Shown: positions 45,886-58,290 of the stretch, in pieces
Position numbering within the stretch: the first letter of the stretch is position 1
Layout: every line of letters begins with the position of its first letter
Assembly (NCBI GenBank): GCA_001972305.1
Contig: BDDD01000875.1
Coordinates: 79,456-143,455 of the forward strand
Source: Cephalotus follicularis
Taxonomy: Eukaryota > Streptophyta > Magnoliopsida > Oxalidales > Cephalotaceae
DNA: 64,000 bases
Direction of reading: 5' to 3'
Translations under genes and position numbers: made by a program
Notes under the pieces: model-generated
The model's input: only the letters and a program-made list of their open reading frames with translations
Told to the model about the DNA's origin: nothing
The model's database searches: none

Positions 45886-47350
45886 ATGCCTATCAACACA
45901 AAAGGCAAGGGTAAGAAGAAGAAAAAGAAGAAGAAGGGAAAGCTTGGAGCTAGTGGGAATATTGCCAAAGATCGAATGAAGAAGTTAGCTGCTGAAGGTG
46001 CTTGTTTCCAGTGCGGTAAGACTGGGCACTGGAAAAAGGATTGTCGTGTTGCCATTGCTGCTGTGTTTGATGATAACCCGCATGGTGCGAGTACATCAGG
46101 TATGTTCATGATTGAACTTAATCTAGCTTTGAATAGTAGTTCTTCATGGGTATTGGATACTGGATGTGGAACTAACCTTTGCAATTCGTTGCAGGGACTA
46201 AGAAAAGTTAGAAATCTTGGAGCTGGATACCTGGACTTGAGTCTTGGTAAAGGATCTAGGATCGTTGCTCAAGCTATTGGGATTTATGATGTTACTTTAT
46301 GTAATGGTTATGTATTGACACTTGATCCATGTTATTTCATTTCAAACATTGTAAGGAATATTATAAGTGTTTCATACTTATGTAATTTGGGCTTGGAGCT
46401 CATATTCAAAGACATTCGATGTTTTGTTTATTCTGACAATGTTTGTGCCAGTAATGGTTTTATTGACAATGGATTATATGTCTTAAATACTTCACAATCA
46501 AATATATTGTCCATTGAGCAAAGTAATAAGGAAAGACAAAGAGAAACTGAGCTAAATAAAACCTATACTTAGCATTGTAGACTTGGTCATCTTAGTGATG
46601 CTAGGCTATCACAGTTGGTTAAGGATGATCTCCTTGATATCTAGGACTTAGAGTCCTATCCAACTTGTGAATCCTGTTTATTGGGAAAGATGACCAAATC
46701 TCCCTTCTCTGGTCAAGGAGAAAGGGCAATGGACTAATTGGGTTTAGTCCATACTGATGTATGTGGTCCTATGTCAGTCAGTGCGCGAGGTGGTTATATC
46801 TACTTCATAACTTTTACTAACGATTTATCTAGGTATGGTTATGTGTATCTGATGAAACACAAGTAAGAATCCTTTGATAAATTTAAGGAGTTCAAACTTG
46901 AAGTAGAAAAACATACAGGTAAATCGATTAAAATACTTTATTCGGACCGAGGTGGCGAATACTTGTCAGCTAAATTCCTAGGTTATCTTAGAGATAACGG
47001 AATTCTATCTCAGTGGACTCCTCCTGGAACACCACAACATAATGGTGTATCCAAAAGGAGGAATCGGACTTTGTTAGACATTGTTCGATCGATGATGTCT
47101 TTTACTGACCTTCCTACCTATCTCTGGGGTTATGCCCTAGATACAAATGCTTATATCTTGAATCAGATTCCTTCAAAATCTGTGCCTTCTACTCCATACC
47201 AGGTATGGTCAGGGAGGAAACCCAGCCTAAGACATTTGAAGGTTTGGGGCTGTCCGACTTATGTCAAGTGGCTTGACGCAGATAAGCTGGAAGCGCGGTC
47301 GGACCGTTGCAGGTTTGTGGGGTATCCTAAAGAAACTAAAGGATACTATT
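45886..47350 (+). pseudogene. Element G nucleocapsid, protease and integrase
   Basis: Basic run (KGKGKKKKKKKKGK), zinc knuckle CFQCGKTGHWKKDC, protease active site WVLDTGCGTNLCNSL (DTG kept), then the pre-integrase HCRLGHLSDARL zinc region. The core follows with VHTDVCGPM (first Asp kept), SDRGGEYLS (second Asp kept) and NGVSKRRNRTL, where the catalytic Glu is Lys. Stops at about 46570, 46643, 46735 and 46864 break it. The reading ends in KETKGYY at 47350, where insertion J begins. Function in the active family: polyprotein cleavage and DNA integration. Confidence 0.92.
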
Positions 47351-48491
47351 TGTAATACCCCGTTCGTTCACGTGCATATTTTCGGATCTTTATTTGATTT
47401 TATTTCACTTTGTTATATTATGTTGGCCTATGTTAAATTTTGGACTCTTGTGTTTGGACTATATGATATAATTTTTAGGCTTTTATATCTTAGGCTAAAT
47501 ATTATAACCTTTGGGCTTTTGATAAAATAAGATAATAAGGATTATGGAAAAATAAAAGTTAATTGTTTTGTATTTTTAAAATCAGTTTTTTTTAATTATT
47601 AATTTGGGCTTTTATATTTTAGGCTTAAAAACGTTAATTTTGGGCTGTGGGATATTGGTTGGACTATGTACGTGAATAAGTAAAATTAATTGAATTAATT
47701 TTATTGTATTGTAAATTAGTTTTATTTATTAAAAATGGCAAAATTGTTTTATTAAGGAATAAAATCTTTATTTTTTGGTTAAAGGCTTATACTTTCTATT
47801 TTCCCTCTCCCTCTCCCGTTTTTCTTCCTTCTTCCTCCCCAAAACTGATTTTCTTCCTTCTTTATCACCCTCGAATCCCGAAATTATGCCCCCTTTCCAC
47901 ATTATATCAGAATTTGGATTCCTTTTTGGCTTATCATGACCTAAATTACCTTATTTCTTGGTTATATATGATATATACTCATTGTTTGTGCCTCCATTGT
48001 GTCATTGTGCCTAAGACCCAAACCTGCATGATTAGAATTCGTTTTGTTCTCCTTTGATCATCATACCAGGTTTGTTTTACTCTATTGATATGGTTTAGCA
48101 GTGAATTTTCGTTTATAATAACCAATGCATGTTCATATAGGTTGCTAGTGTGTTTTCTTATTAATTCTTGCCATGTATGTTTGGTTAATGTTACTGAGAT
48201 TCTTAGCAAGCCTTGAAGTGTCTAGTAATGGTTATAAACCGATTTTGAAACTAGAAATTTGTATATGACAGAAATTGATTAATGGTTATGCATGCTATGA
48301 ATTAGAATATTGCTTCTCTTTAAAGAAAAATCACCCATTGCATGAACATTTTGATTCTGGATGTTTAAATGCCACGGTTAAGTCACATAAGTCTTGTTTA
48401 AATGTTGGTAACCATCTGGTAATGTTGTAATATGGTTTTGACAGAAAATTGGAATTGAATTGCTGTGTTTTTGCTGTTCTGTCACCCACAA

Positions 48492-48655
48492 CAGTCGACT
48501 GCCTCTTGATACAATTGACTGTTTTGCCTTGCACAGTCGACTGGACCTCTGTCACAGTCGACTGGATTCAACCCAGTTTGAGTAGTCAGCTGCCGATGTT
48601 GTGTAGTCGACTGCCACCCTATGTGTAGTCGACTGGACCCTGTTACAGTCGACTG
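48492..48655. repeat. Six CAGTCGACTG-type palindromes in element J
   Basis: YAGTCGACTG decamers at 48492, 48534, 48555, 48604, 48626 and 48646, with degenerate copies between (AATTGACTG, AGTCAGCTG). The GTCGAC core is shared with the motif clusters of other families, but the flank is CA..TG. Confidence 0.9.
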
Positions 48656-48872
48656 AAATTGTCCAATGAATTTTCTGGTTTTAAGTTTTGTAATCCGTTT
48701 GTTCGTCTAATGATTTGGAGTATGTTTTAAACACTATTAAATTACTGTTTGATGTTTGGAAGTGATTTTTGAAACCTTATATGAATGATATTGTACCTTT
48801 TAGATTTGTGTGCTACGTGGGACAATTAGAAATTGTTGATCAATTCGTAAAGTTATTTTGTGATCGCTTAAG

Positions 48873-49235
48873 GTACGGATAACTCCTTCTTTGATACCCT
48901 CCTACTGGTTTGTTAAAGAATAAAATTCAGTTTTATTTTTCGTTATTGTACGGATTATTCTTTCTTTGGTGCTCCTATTGATTTTATTAGAGTAAAAATA
49001 TTAGTTTTACTTTATGAATAACGTACGGATGTTTCGTTCCTTGACACCCTCCTACTGTTTTTATAGTAAAAAGATAGTTTTACTTTATATATAACGTACA
49101 GATTCTATCGTTCTTCGGTTATCTGATTTTATTGAAACTATCCTGTTTTACTTTATAAATAATGAACGGATTTCTATCATTCCTTGGCTATCTGTTTATC
49201 AAACTAAAATCAATTTTATTATATGATCTCATTTT
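48873..49235. repeat. About 75-bp tandem repeat in element J, five units
   Basis: Units start near 48873, 48948, 49023, 49096 and 49164 with GTACGGAT or a variant, each followed by a C/T-rich segment and then TTTTACTTTAT-like sequence. Periods are 75, 75, 73 and 68. Confidence 0.85.
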
Positions 49236-50490
49236 ATGGACTTGATTATGTTTTATAATATGTTACGTAAATAATTTGGTTTATGACGTTTTATGAAATT
49301 AAATGTTCCCAACTATATTTTTATGTTAAGATACGTTACGATATATTATGAAATGATCATCTCTTTATAGTGGAAAATAAATGAGTTGATGTTATGAAAT
49401 GATTTTTGCAGAAAATGTTTACAAAATGTGTTTACGTTTTTAAATTGATTTTAGAAATTAAGCGATGTTTTTAAATAAGAATATACACATAGATATTTCC
49501 TACCTATGGAGGTACCATAGGCACGTCGTGGGCCTGTCACGGGGGCGTGACACTTCCGTAGCGGTGTGATTTGACTACGGCGTCTCTCTTTATTTTGAAT
49601 AAATCCCATGAGGTGGATTTATGGATCCGATTTTGTGATAGAGGCGTATGGGTATACTCTAGTATCTGATATGTTAAGGATATGGATTCTGGGGATTGAT
49701 TATGTAGTACCGTACACGTCTTTTCGTTTGGCATGTGGGCCTCGCGAACCCCTTGCAACTACGCATATGTGTATGCGCTTTGGATCTCTCAGATGAGATT
49801 TTGGAAATCGGATAAGTCTCTGTTTGTTTTCGTTTTGAATATGTTTTGTGATTTTGAACTTGGTTTATATCTTGGAATTGAATAACGCTTTAAAAATTAG
49901 GTACTCCTTTTAAATTGATTGTATGACTACTTACCTTCGCTTTTGAAAATAATGTTAAATTATTTTATGCATAAGGTATATGTTAATTAAAGATTCAAGT
50001 ATTTTCTATCTTTTAAATTATCATTTTACGTTTTATGATTCTATATCCGTACTGAGGTTTGCTCAGCCGCGTTTTTGTTTCCATGCGGCAGGTATCTTGG
50101 GACAACATCCGGGCAATGTGTGATGAGCGAGATGTCACCTATGATAAGGACCACTTAGGAGATGGAACCATTTATGTTTAGTTATTTTATGGTCATGCTA
50201 GAACCCTTATTTGAGCAATATTATGCTTTTCAGTTTTGACTTAGAATTATGTTTAAGCTTTTGTTTTATGTTTAACATTCCAGACCATGTTTAAGTTTTA
50301 GATTATGAATAAAGTTTTCAGACTATTTATTAGATTATATATGTTACGTTTAGACCATCACACAATTTGAATTAAAGATGAGTTAATAATTTGATAGTAA
50401 GAATAAAGGCGAACTTTGATTTATAGTTAAATAGGAATATATGCTAAGTTAATATTTTGATAAAAAGGATTAAAATTGAGCCATGTTATA

Positions 50491-51811
50491 AGATCGGTTA
50501 TGCTCAGGCTGAGAATGGTTTTCAGTTAGGCAGAGCTCCTTTGAGGAGATCAGGTAGAATCCCATTAGCACCTGAGAGGTATGGTTTCCTCAGCGATGGT
50601 ACTGATAAGATAAACGTCATTGAAGATGACGAGCCTGCCAGCTATCTGGAGGCAGTGCAAGGCACTGAATCTAAAGCATGGCAAGGAGCCATGAAATCCG
50701 AAATTGATTCCATGTACTCAAACCAAGTTTGGAATTTGGTTGAAGCACCCGAAGGCATAGTGCCTATTGGCTGCAAATGGATCTTCAAGAAGAAGATGAA
50801 TGCATATGGAAAAATCGAGACTTATAAAGCTCGATTAGTGGCGAAAGGGTATGGACAATGACATAGAGTCGACTATACTGAAACTTTCTCACCTGTCGCC
50901 ATGATTAAATCCATTAGGATTTTGCTTGCTATTGCCAATCATTATGATTATGAGATATGGCAAATGGATGTCAAGACAACATTCTTAAATGGACGTCTTG
51001 AAGAGGATATTTATATGTCCCAACCAGAGGGGTTTACATCTTCCGAGCACCCGCACATGGTGTGCAAGCTCGAACGGTCCATCTATGGATTAAAGCAAGC
51101 ATCTAGTAGCTGGAATCTACGTTTTGATGAAGCAGTCAAAGCTTTTGACTTCGTTAAAAATGTAGATGAGCCCTGTGTTTATCAAAAGCAAGTGGGACCT
51201 AGTATCAGTTTCTTAGTGCTACATGTATATGACATCCTACTCATTGGGAATGATGTAGGAATGTTACAGTCTGCAAAGATATGGCTAACTAAGAATTTTT
51301 CCATGAAAGATTTGGGAGAAGCCACCTATATACTGGGTATTAGGATTTTCAAGGATAGATCCAATAGGTTGCTTGGGCTTTCCCAAAGCCAGTACATCAG
51401 CAAGGTGCTGAAGAGGTTTAGTATGGAGAATTTCAAAAGAGGCCTATTTCCAATAGGCGAAGGAATTCATCTTTCTCGAAAGATGTCTCCTCAGACATCT
51501 GAATAGAGAGCACGCATGAGTCGGATACCTTATGCTTTGGCAGTAGGGTCGATCATGTATGCCATGTTATGTACTAGGCCTATGTCGCACTTGCCCTGGG
51601 TATGGCAAGTCGTTTTCAGTCTGATCCTGGTGAGAAGTGCTAGGAAGTGGTCGAGGGAATCCTGAAGTACCTTAGGAGGACTCAGGATATGTTCTTGATC
51701 TATGGAAAAGATAGTGAGCTGAAATTGGAGGGCTTCACAGACTCCAGTTTTGATAGTGATCCGGATGATCACAAATCTGTCTCTGGGTAAATTTTTGCAC
51801 TGGGAAGTGGT
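50491..51811 (+). pseudogene. Element G reverse transcriptase, with remnant of RNase H
   Basis: Starts in the integrase-RT linker (LGRAPLRRSGRIPLAPERYGF), then EAPEGIVPIGCKWIFKKKMNA, the fingers (TYKARLVAKGYGQ), a TGA at 50859, and MDVKTTFLNGRLEEDIYM (first catalytic Asp), SIYGLKQASSSWN. The YVDD box of the E copy is HVYD here, so the polymerase centre is destroyed. It continues KDLGEATYILGIRIF and SQSQYISKVLKRFSMEN to a stop at 51504. After this only shifted fragments of the RT end (ILKYLRRTQD-like) lead to the deletion junction at 51812. Confidence 0.9.
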
Positions 51812-53152
51812 CAAGGGATTATAGTACACGTGAACCGATGACTTAGAAACTCTAGGGTTATTGAGGTGTATAATAAATTATGGAAAAAATAATTAGATTA
51901 ATTTTTCCAACTGGATAATATTAGATATTATTCCTATAGCATTTAAATTGGTCAAGGACTATTTAGAATGGCTAAACCAAATCGTAGGGGTATTTCGGTA
52001 ATTTATGAACACCTCTGGTTTTAACCAAGATTTTATACGGTCCCTGCCCAATAATGATTAGATCTTTTATATGTTGGACATATTAAGTCTTGGTGTCAAA
52101 TATCGGTTATGTGGATTTTGCATTTTGTGGAAACACATTTGTTTGATCTTACGTAATCAATATTCGAAGGGTACTTGATATCACCAAAGGAGTTAGACTC
52201 AAATTACCTCACCTGCCAGGAAAAGCATCGACGCCTTCTGGGAAAGGCATGGAGCGTTATTGTGTTTTTTTAGCGTCAACGCCTTCTGGGAAGTGTCAAC
52301 GCTTAACAGTTGTAAAGACGTTGATGTCTTTTATAAAGCGTCGATGTTTTTAGTGCCACATTACATAAGGGTCGATGTCTTTTGGAAAGCATCGACGTCT
52401 TTGAGCAGGACGCGCAACCTATGCACGAACTCACTTCGTGGGCACGTTTTCTCTCTCATCTCCAGCAATTATCTCCCATTCTTGCATGTTATGGGAACGT
52501 GGGGATCTTGGCCACAGACTCCCTATGAGTGAGGACCATGATCCTAAGTGAATGGGAGAGTGGGAGAGAGAAGAAGGAGGCTAGTGATAAGAAAAATCTG
52601 CAGAATTTTTGGCCAAAAAAAGAGTTGAGTTGAGATTTTTGCTGGGCAAGAGTAGTTTGGATTTCTCTCTGCATATAGTGTTCCCTTCACTGTAATACAC
52701 CAAGCCAGTTCTTGTCTAGGGTGGATTAATTTTGGCTAAGTCTTGTCAATGTCAATTTACTCTTCTCAAGCTTAAAGAGAGAGTGAGAGAACTTTGCTTT
52801 TGATCTTGCTGGTTGGAGTAGATTCTGTACCAGGGAGTTTGGAAGGAACGAGTTTTGTGTCTTCCCAAGCGTGTAGCGGCAGAGATAGAATGAGCCTTCA
52901 CCCGCTGGTATAATATCCTTGTCTCCTTCTCTTATTGCCATGCTTGTGTGTCACCATTGTATGCTATGGTGACACCAATTCAATTATTATAATGATGTGG
53001 TGATCCATGTGGTCTGTGGACATACCATAACGGACTGTTTTTGCTGTTATTGGGTGTTCTTCCGCTGCCATTTTGTATGATTATTTTTTTGCTCTACACC
53101 CTATATGCCTAAGTCCGTTTTGGCTCCAGATTTGGTTTATCCGATTCCATCA
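51812..53152 (+). repeat. Element G 3' LTR (5'-truncated)
   Basis: Matches 42031-43373 of the 5' LTR; the first 880 bases are deleted. The junction is at CAAGGGATTATAG, a word also resembling nearby pol sequence. Motif cluster at 52225-52405. Confidence 0.92.
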
Positions 53153-53157
53153 CTACA

Positions 53158-53736
53158 CACATATCAACCTGTTCCAAAATTAGGCGGGACCCGAAAGCCT
53201 TGTTGGATTCTGGTACAATGAAAAATTTCCCAGAACATCCTAGAGTCCTAGTACGACCATCCTAATAGCCCTAGACTATCAAAATAGCCCCGGTATGATA
53301 TCCAATCATCCTCCGGATCTGTGGACCGAAGTTCCATGTCTATCATTCGTTATCCGGTTAACCAGTGCTTTGTCACTGTCATCGGTTTATGTGTCATGTA
53401 TCCCTCGTCATACTTGGCTCCGACCATAGACTAGGGTTTGGATTAATGTCACCCCAGGTAATACGGCGATAACTATAATTCTATGAACGTACTGAGACTA
53501 TAGGGAGACATCCCAGGAAACCACTCGTTTCCAATCTCCCAAGTGCTTGGCCAGGACTTTAAGTCTACAAAGGTCATAGATGTTTTGGAGCCTGTCACCC
53601 ACAACACGGGTGTGATGATCCCATACCGCGCACTCGCCCATATATCTCAATGTAGCTCCCACAAGGCCCAAAGACAACCCTTTTTCAAGCACGTGGCTAG
53701 TGCTGGAGAAGGTGGAAATCAAAGCCAAGCGGTTAC
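53158..53736 (-). repeat. Element K LTR, second part
   Basis: Collinear in layout with the F and E/G LTR block (for example CGTCATACTTGGCTCCGACC, GGGTGTGATGATCCCATA). It continues the LTR interrupted by G and is itself interrupted at 53736 by element E, with GTTAC (53732-53736) as half of E's target duplication. Confidence 0.6.
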
Positions 53737-55440
53737 TGATGGAAACAGTAAAACCAATTCCGGTGCCAAAATGGACAAAGGGTTAAAGGGCGTAGAATAA
53801 AACTTTAATATACATAAATGCAGTGGAAAAACACCCTTTATAAAACCAAAACAGTCCATAAAAGCGAGGACACAAGCCACAAGGATCACCACATCATCAT
53901 AAGAATTGAATTGGTGTCACCAAAGACAAGCAATGGTGACACACAAGCATAGCAAAAACATGGCAGTGTAAAGAAGGACCAAGAGATATACCAATAGGTG
54001 ATGGCTCCTTCAAACTTTGTCAGTAATCGCTTGGGAAGACACTATCAATATACTCCTTCAAATCCCAGGTACTGCAGCTCCTTGCAACAACAAATCCAGG
54101 ATAGCAACTGGAACATCCACAGTTTTTGCTCACTCACTCTCTCAAAGCTTATAGAGAGAAGATGGAATTTGACCAATGTCGTCAAAAGCAATCCACCTTA
54201 AATAAGTTACTTGCTTGGTGTATAAATAGTGAAGGGAACTCCCACTATTGCAGAGAGAACACTTAAGTTTTTGCTCGGAAAAACACTTAATAAAAACTGA
54301 CCAATATTCTGTAGAAAATGCATTCACCAGCCTCCTTTCCCACTCTCCCACTCTCCCATTCACTTAGGATCATGATGCTAACTCCAAGGAAAACCGAAGC
54401 CATGATCCCCACGCGTACAATATTATTCAGACCAATTTAAATACTGTCAGAATAATATCGAATATTATTCAGATGGAAAAATTAATATAATTAATTTTCT
54501 CATAATTTATTACACACCACTATAACCCTAGATTTTCTAAGTCGTCGGTTCACGTGTACTATAATCCCTTATCATACTTGGCCCCGATTGAGGTCTAAGG
54601 TAAGGATACATGTTAACCTCAGATAAAACCTCAGTATCTAAAATATCTGATTATTACTAGGGCCTTTGGCAGATTCTCCAAAAATCTAATTTCCAATCTA
54701 CCTCAACCTTGGCCAAGGATTTCATAAGTCCAAAGTACAATCAGACCATAATAGGGTCGATCACCTTCGCTCAGGTGTGACAATCCCTTATTGCGCACTC
54801 GCTTATATTTGTATAGATTCGATCATACCCAAAGAGCACCTGATTGCCAGCCATGCGCAAGAACTGGGTAAGGTGGAGATCAAAGCATAACTGTCTCCAT
54901 ACAATATAGAATAGTCGCTCAGGTCTAAGGATTAGACGAGTTCGAGAACTCGCTAAGTGACTAACACTTATACACAACCGCAACAAGTAGGAGTTAATAT
55001 TGACACGAGAACAGTGACTATCCAAACAGTGTCTCCTACGAGGTACACGCTTTTGGCGTGCACCCCGTATTTGCCCTAGTGTCCAACACAAATGGTAGTG
55101 AGAGAATCTATCCTTCAATTCCATGGGCAGGCAACATACGCGCAAGTCTATCCGGTTCACTAATGCCCACAAAGGGAACCGATGACATGGAACTGATTCG
55201 ACATAAGGAATAAGGTAACCAATCTCACAGCCTCCATGCTAGGCATCCAACCTTATGTCAGGGCATCACAAGCGTAAGTAGGTAAATAATAAACTACTAA
55301 AATTAAGTGATAAAACACAAGTGATATTGCCATAACAAATTAGCACATGTCATATATAAAAGGAATGAGATTGTTTATATGCAATGATAGATATAATACT
55401 ACAGCCCATCAAATGGCTTGTCGGGTCACTACATCTAACA
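53737..55440 (-). repeat. Element E 3' LTR (1704 bp, internally deleted)
   Basis: Plus strand TGATGGAAACAG to CATCTAACA. Compared with the right LTR it lacks the segment equivalent to about 61829-62377, which holds the GTCGAC-type cluster. At the junction (54419-54431) AATATTATTCAG occurs, and it is repeated about 45 bases on. Confidence 0.9.
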
Positions 55441-55462
55441 ATCTCCCACTTGACCCTCAAGC
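55441..55462 (-). other. Element E polypurine tract
   Basis: Minus strand GAGGGTCAAGTGGGAGAT adjoins the LTR start TGTTAGATGTAG. Confidence 0.75.
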
Positions 55463-57145
55463 CATGAACTCCTATAGCCTAGACCCATCGTCCCACGATG
55501 ATGCTCCAGAGCCTTGGTGCCCATTGCCTTGGTCAGTGGATCTGCTGTGTTCCCCTCTGAGGAGACCCTCTCAAGCTGAATATCTCCTCTACCAATAATC
55601 TCACAGATCAAATGATAGCGCCGCTCGATGTGTTTGGATCGCTGGTGAGACTGAGGTTCCTTGGCTTGTGCTACAACCCCATTATTGTCACAGCATATAA
55701 CAACTGGACTACAAATGGAAGGAACAACTCCTAGTTCAGTAATGAACTTGCGCATCCGTATACCCTCCTTGGCGGCGTTTGAGGTTGCTATGTACTCGGC
55801 TTCTGTGGTAGAATCTGCAATAGTCCATTGCTTTGAACTGCGCCAGCTCACAGCTCCACCATTAAGTACAAAGACGTACCCAAAGACATATTTGTGATCA
55901 TCTGGATCACTATCAAAATTGGAGTCTGTGAAGCACTCCAATTTCATCTCACTATCCTTTCCATAGATCAAGAAGATATCATGAGTCCTTCTAAGGTACT
56001 TCAAAATTGCCTTGACCACTTCCCAGTGCTTCTCATTGGGATCAGACTGAAATCGACTTGCCATACCCAAGGTATGTGCGACATCAGGCCTAGTACATAA
56101 CATGGCATACATGATTGACCCTATTGCCGAAGCTTAAGGTATACGACTCATGCGTGCTCTCTCTTCAGATGTATGAGGAGACATCTTTCGAGAAAGATGA
56201 ATTCCTTCGCCTATTGGCAATAGTCCTCTCTTGGAATTCTCCATGCTAAACCTTTTCAGTACCTTGCTGATGTACTGGCTTTGGGAAAGCCCAAGCAACC
56301 TCTTGGATCTGTCCCTGAAGATCCTAATACCCATTATATAGGTAGCTTCTCCCAAATCCTTCATGGAAAAGTTCTTAGTCAGCCATATATTTGTAGACTG
56401 TAACATACCTACATCATTCCCAATGAGTAGGATGTCATCTACATATAGCACTAAGAAAGTGATACTAGGTCCCTCTTGCTTTCGATAAACAAAGGGCTCA
56501 TCTACATTTTTGATAACGACAAAAGCTTTGACTGCTTCATCAAAATGTAGATTCTAGCTACGAGATGCTTGCTTTAGTCCATAGATGGACCGTTGGAACT
56601 TGCACACCATGTGCGGATGCTTGGCAGATGTAAACCCCTATGGTTGTGACATATAAATGTCCTCTTCAAGACGCCCATTTAAAAATGTCATCTTGACATC
56701 CATTTGTCATATCTCATAATCATAATGAGCGGCAATACCAAGGATAATCCTAATGGATTTAAGCTTGGCGACATGTGAGAAAGTCTCAGTATAGTCGACT
56801 CCATGTCATTGCCTATACCCTTTCGCCACTAATTGAGCTTCATAAGTCTCGATTTTTCCATTTGCATTCATCTTCTTTTTGAAGATCCATTTGCAGTCAA
56901 TAGGCACTATGCCTTCGGGTGCTTCAACCAAATTCCAAACTTGGTTGGAGTCCTTGGAATCCATTTCGGATTTCATGGCTCCTAGCCATGCTTTAGATTC
57001 AGTGCCCTGCACTGCTTCCTGATAGTTGGTAGGCTCATCATCTTCAATGATGTTGATCTCATCAATACCATCAATGAGGAAACCATATATCTTAAGTGCT
57101 AATGGGATTCCGCCCGATCTCCTCAAAGGAGCTTTGCCTAACTAA
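55463..57145 (-). pseudogene. Element E reverse transcriptase and RNase H
   Basis: Order on the minus strand: RRSGGIPLALKIYGF, the fingers (APEGIVPIDCKWIFKKKM, VAKGYRQ then TGA), a damaged middle (56805-56460) and MLYVDDILLIGND with an intact YVDD box. A stop follows RMSRIP, then 225 open codons of RT end and RNase H: LECFTDSNFDSD (Asp), DSTTEAEYIATS (Glu), VVICCDNNGVVAQ (Asp), RSKHIERRYHLI and NTADPLTKAM. The four RNase H positions are present. The purine tract follows directly. Several stops separate the pieces, so one functional protein cannot be made. Confidence 0.92.
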
Positions 57146-58287
57146 GAACCATTCTCAGTCTGAGATCCAATCTCAGTTGTGTCTGTTAAAGGTCCAACTT
57201 CCAACTCCTCCATCTCCTGTGTGGTTTCTACCTATGGTAACTCCTTGAGTTCCACCTTACTCCCACTATTTCCTTCAAGAAGGTATTCCTTCTCTAGGAA
57301 CATAGCATTTCACGAAAAAAATATTCTTTGTTCGCTAGGGTGGTAGAAGTAGTATCCTTTAGTTTATTTTGGATACCCCACAAACCTGCAACGGTTCGAC
57401 TACGCTTCCAGCTTATCTGCGTCAAGCCTCTTGACATAAGCCAAACAACCCCAAACCTTTAAATGGCTCAAGCTGGGTTTCCTCCCTGACCATACTTGGT
57501 AAGGAGTGGAAGATACAGATTTTGAAGGAATCTGATTCAAGATATAAGCAGCTGAATCTAGGGCATAACCCCAGAGATAGGTATGAAGGTCAGTAAAAGA
57601 CATCATAGATCGAACCATGTCCAACAAGGTCCGATTCCTCCTTTTGGACACACCATTATGCTGTGGTGTTCCAGGAGGTCTCCACTGAGATAGAAATCCA
57701 TTATCTCTAAGATAATGTAGGAATTCAGTTGACAGGAATTCACCACATCGGTCTGACCAAAGTATTTTGATTGACTTACCAGTCTGCTTTTCTACTTCAA
57801 GTTTGAACTCCTTAAATTTCTCAAAGGATTTTGACTTGTGTTTCATCATATACATATAACCAAACCTAGATAAATCATCGGTAAAGGTTATGAAGTAGAT
57901 ATAACCTCCTCGAGCACTGGCTGACATAGAACCACATACGTTAGTATGGACTAAGCCCAATAAGTCCATTGCCCTTTCTCCTTGACCAGAGAAGGGAGAT
58001 TTTGTCATCTTTCCTAATAAACAGGATTCAGAAGTTTGATAGGATTCTAAGTCCTGGATATCAAGAAGATCATCCTTAATCAACTGTGATAGTCTAGCAT
58101 CACTAAGATGACCAAGTCTACAATGCCAAGTGCAGGTCTTATTTTGCTCAGTTTCTCTTTGTCTTTTCCTATTATTACTTTGCTCAATGGACAAGATATT
58201 TGATTGTGAAGTATTTAAGACATATAATCCATTATCGATAACACCATTACCAACACAAACATCGTTTGAATATATAAAACATACCAT
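57146..58287 (-). pseudogene. Element E integrase
   Basis: Open for 295 codons (58287-57400): end of the protease region, HCRLGHLSDARLSQL zinc-binding part, CLLGKMTKSPFSGQGERAMD, a core with VHTNVCGSM (first catalytic Asp replaced by Asn), TDDLSRFGYMYM, WSDRCGEFLS (second Asp kept), and HNGVSKRRNRTL (catalytic Glu replaced by Lys, as in G). Then LNQIPSKSVSSTPYQVWSGRKP, the usual C-terminal end. A stop at 57400 and further breaks follow in the linker to RT (57399-57146), the segment that is missing in G at J's right end. Two of three catalytic residues are lost. Confidence 0.92.
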
Positions 58288-58290
58288 GTC

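Larger units (their letters stand above)
47351..50490 (+). mobile_element. Element J: LTR-like insertion in element G pol (right end deleted)
   Basis: Begins TGTAATACCCCG, like the terminus of element C in reverse. It carries the family segment CCGTACTGAGGTTTGCTCAG (about 50047) and matches the far part of H in reverse near 49600. No coding domains are present, so it is a solo or truncated LTR. No matching TG..CA right end or target duplication is found. About 200 bases of G pol present in E are also missing at the junction, so one deletion probably removed both. It contains a 75-bp tandem repeat and CAGTCGACTG palindromes. Confidence 0.75.
41151..53152 (+). mobile_element. Element G: Ty1/copia retrotransposon, decayed, containing insertion J
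   Basis: Plus-strand element with a full 5' LTR (41151-43373), iMet primer site, 1.8-kb leader, gag, protease, integrase, RT and a truncated 3' LTR (51812-53152). A deletion removed the RNase H end, the purine tract and the first 880 bases of the 3' LTR. It is the same family as minus-strand element E. The clade within copia is not assigned. Confidence 0.9.
41146..53157. other. Target site duplication of element G (CTATA/CTACA)
   Basis: CTATA at 41146-41150 precedes the LTR start TGTTAGATATAG; CTACA at 53153-53157 follows the LTR end TTCCATCA. One C/T difference is consistent with decay. Confidence 0.75.

Noticed and set aside
48492..48655. CRISPR-like array of palindromic decamers
   Set aside because: Spacing is irregular, spacers are not uniform, the repeats are only 10 bp, and the context is a plant LTR.
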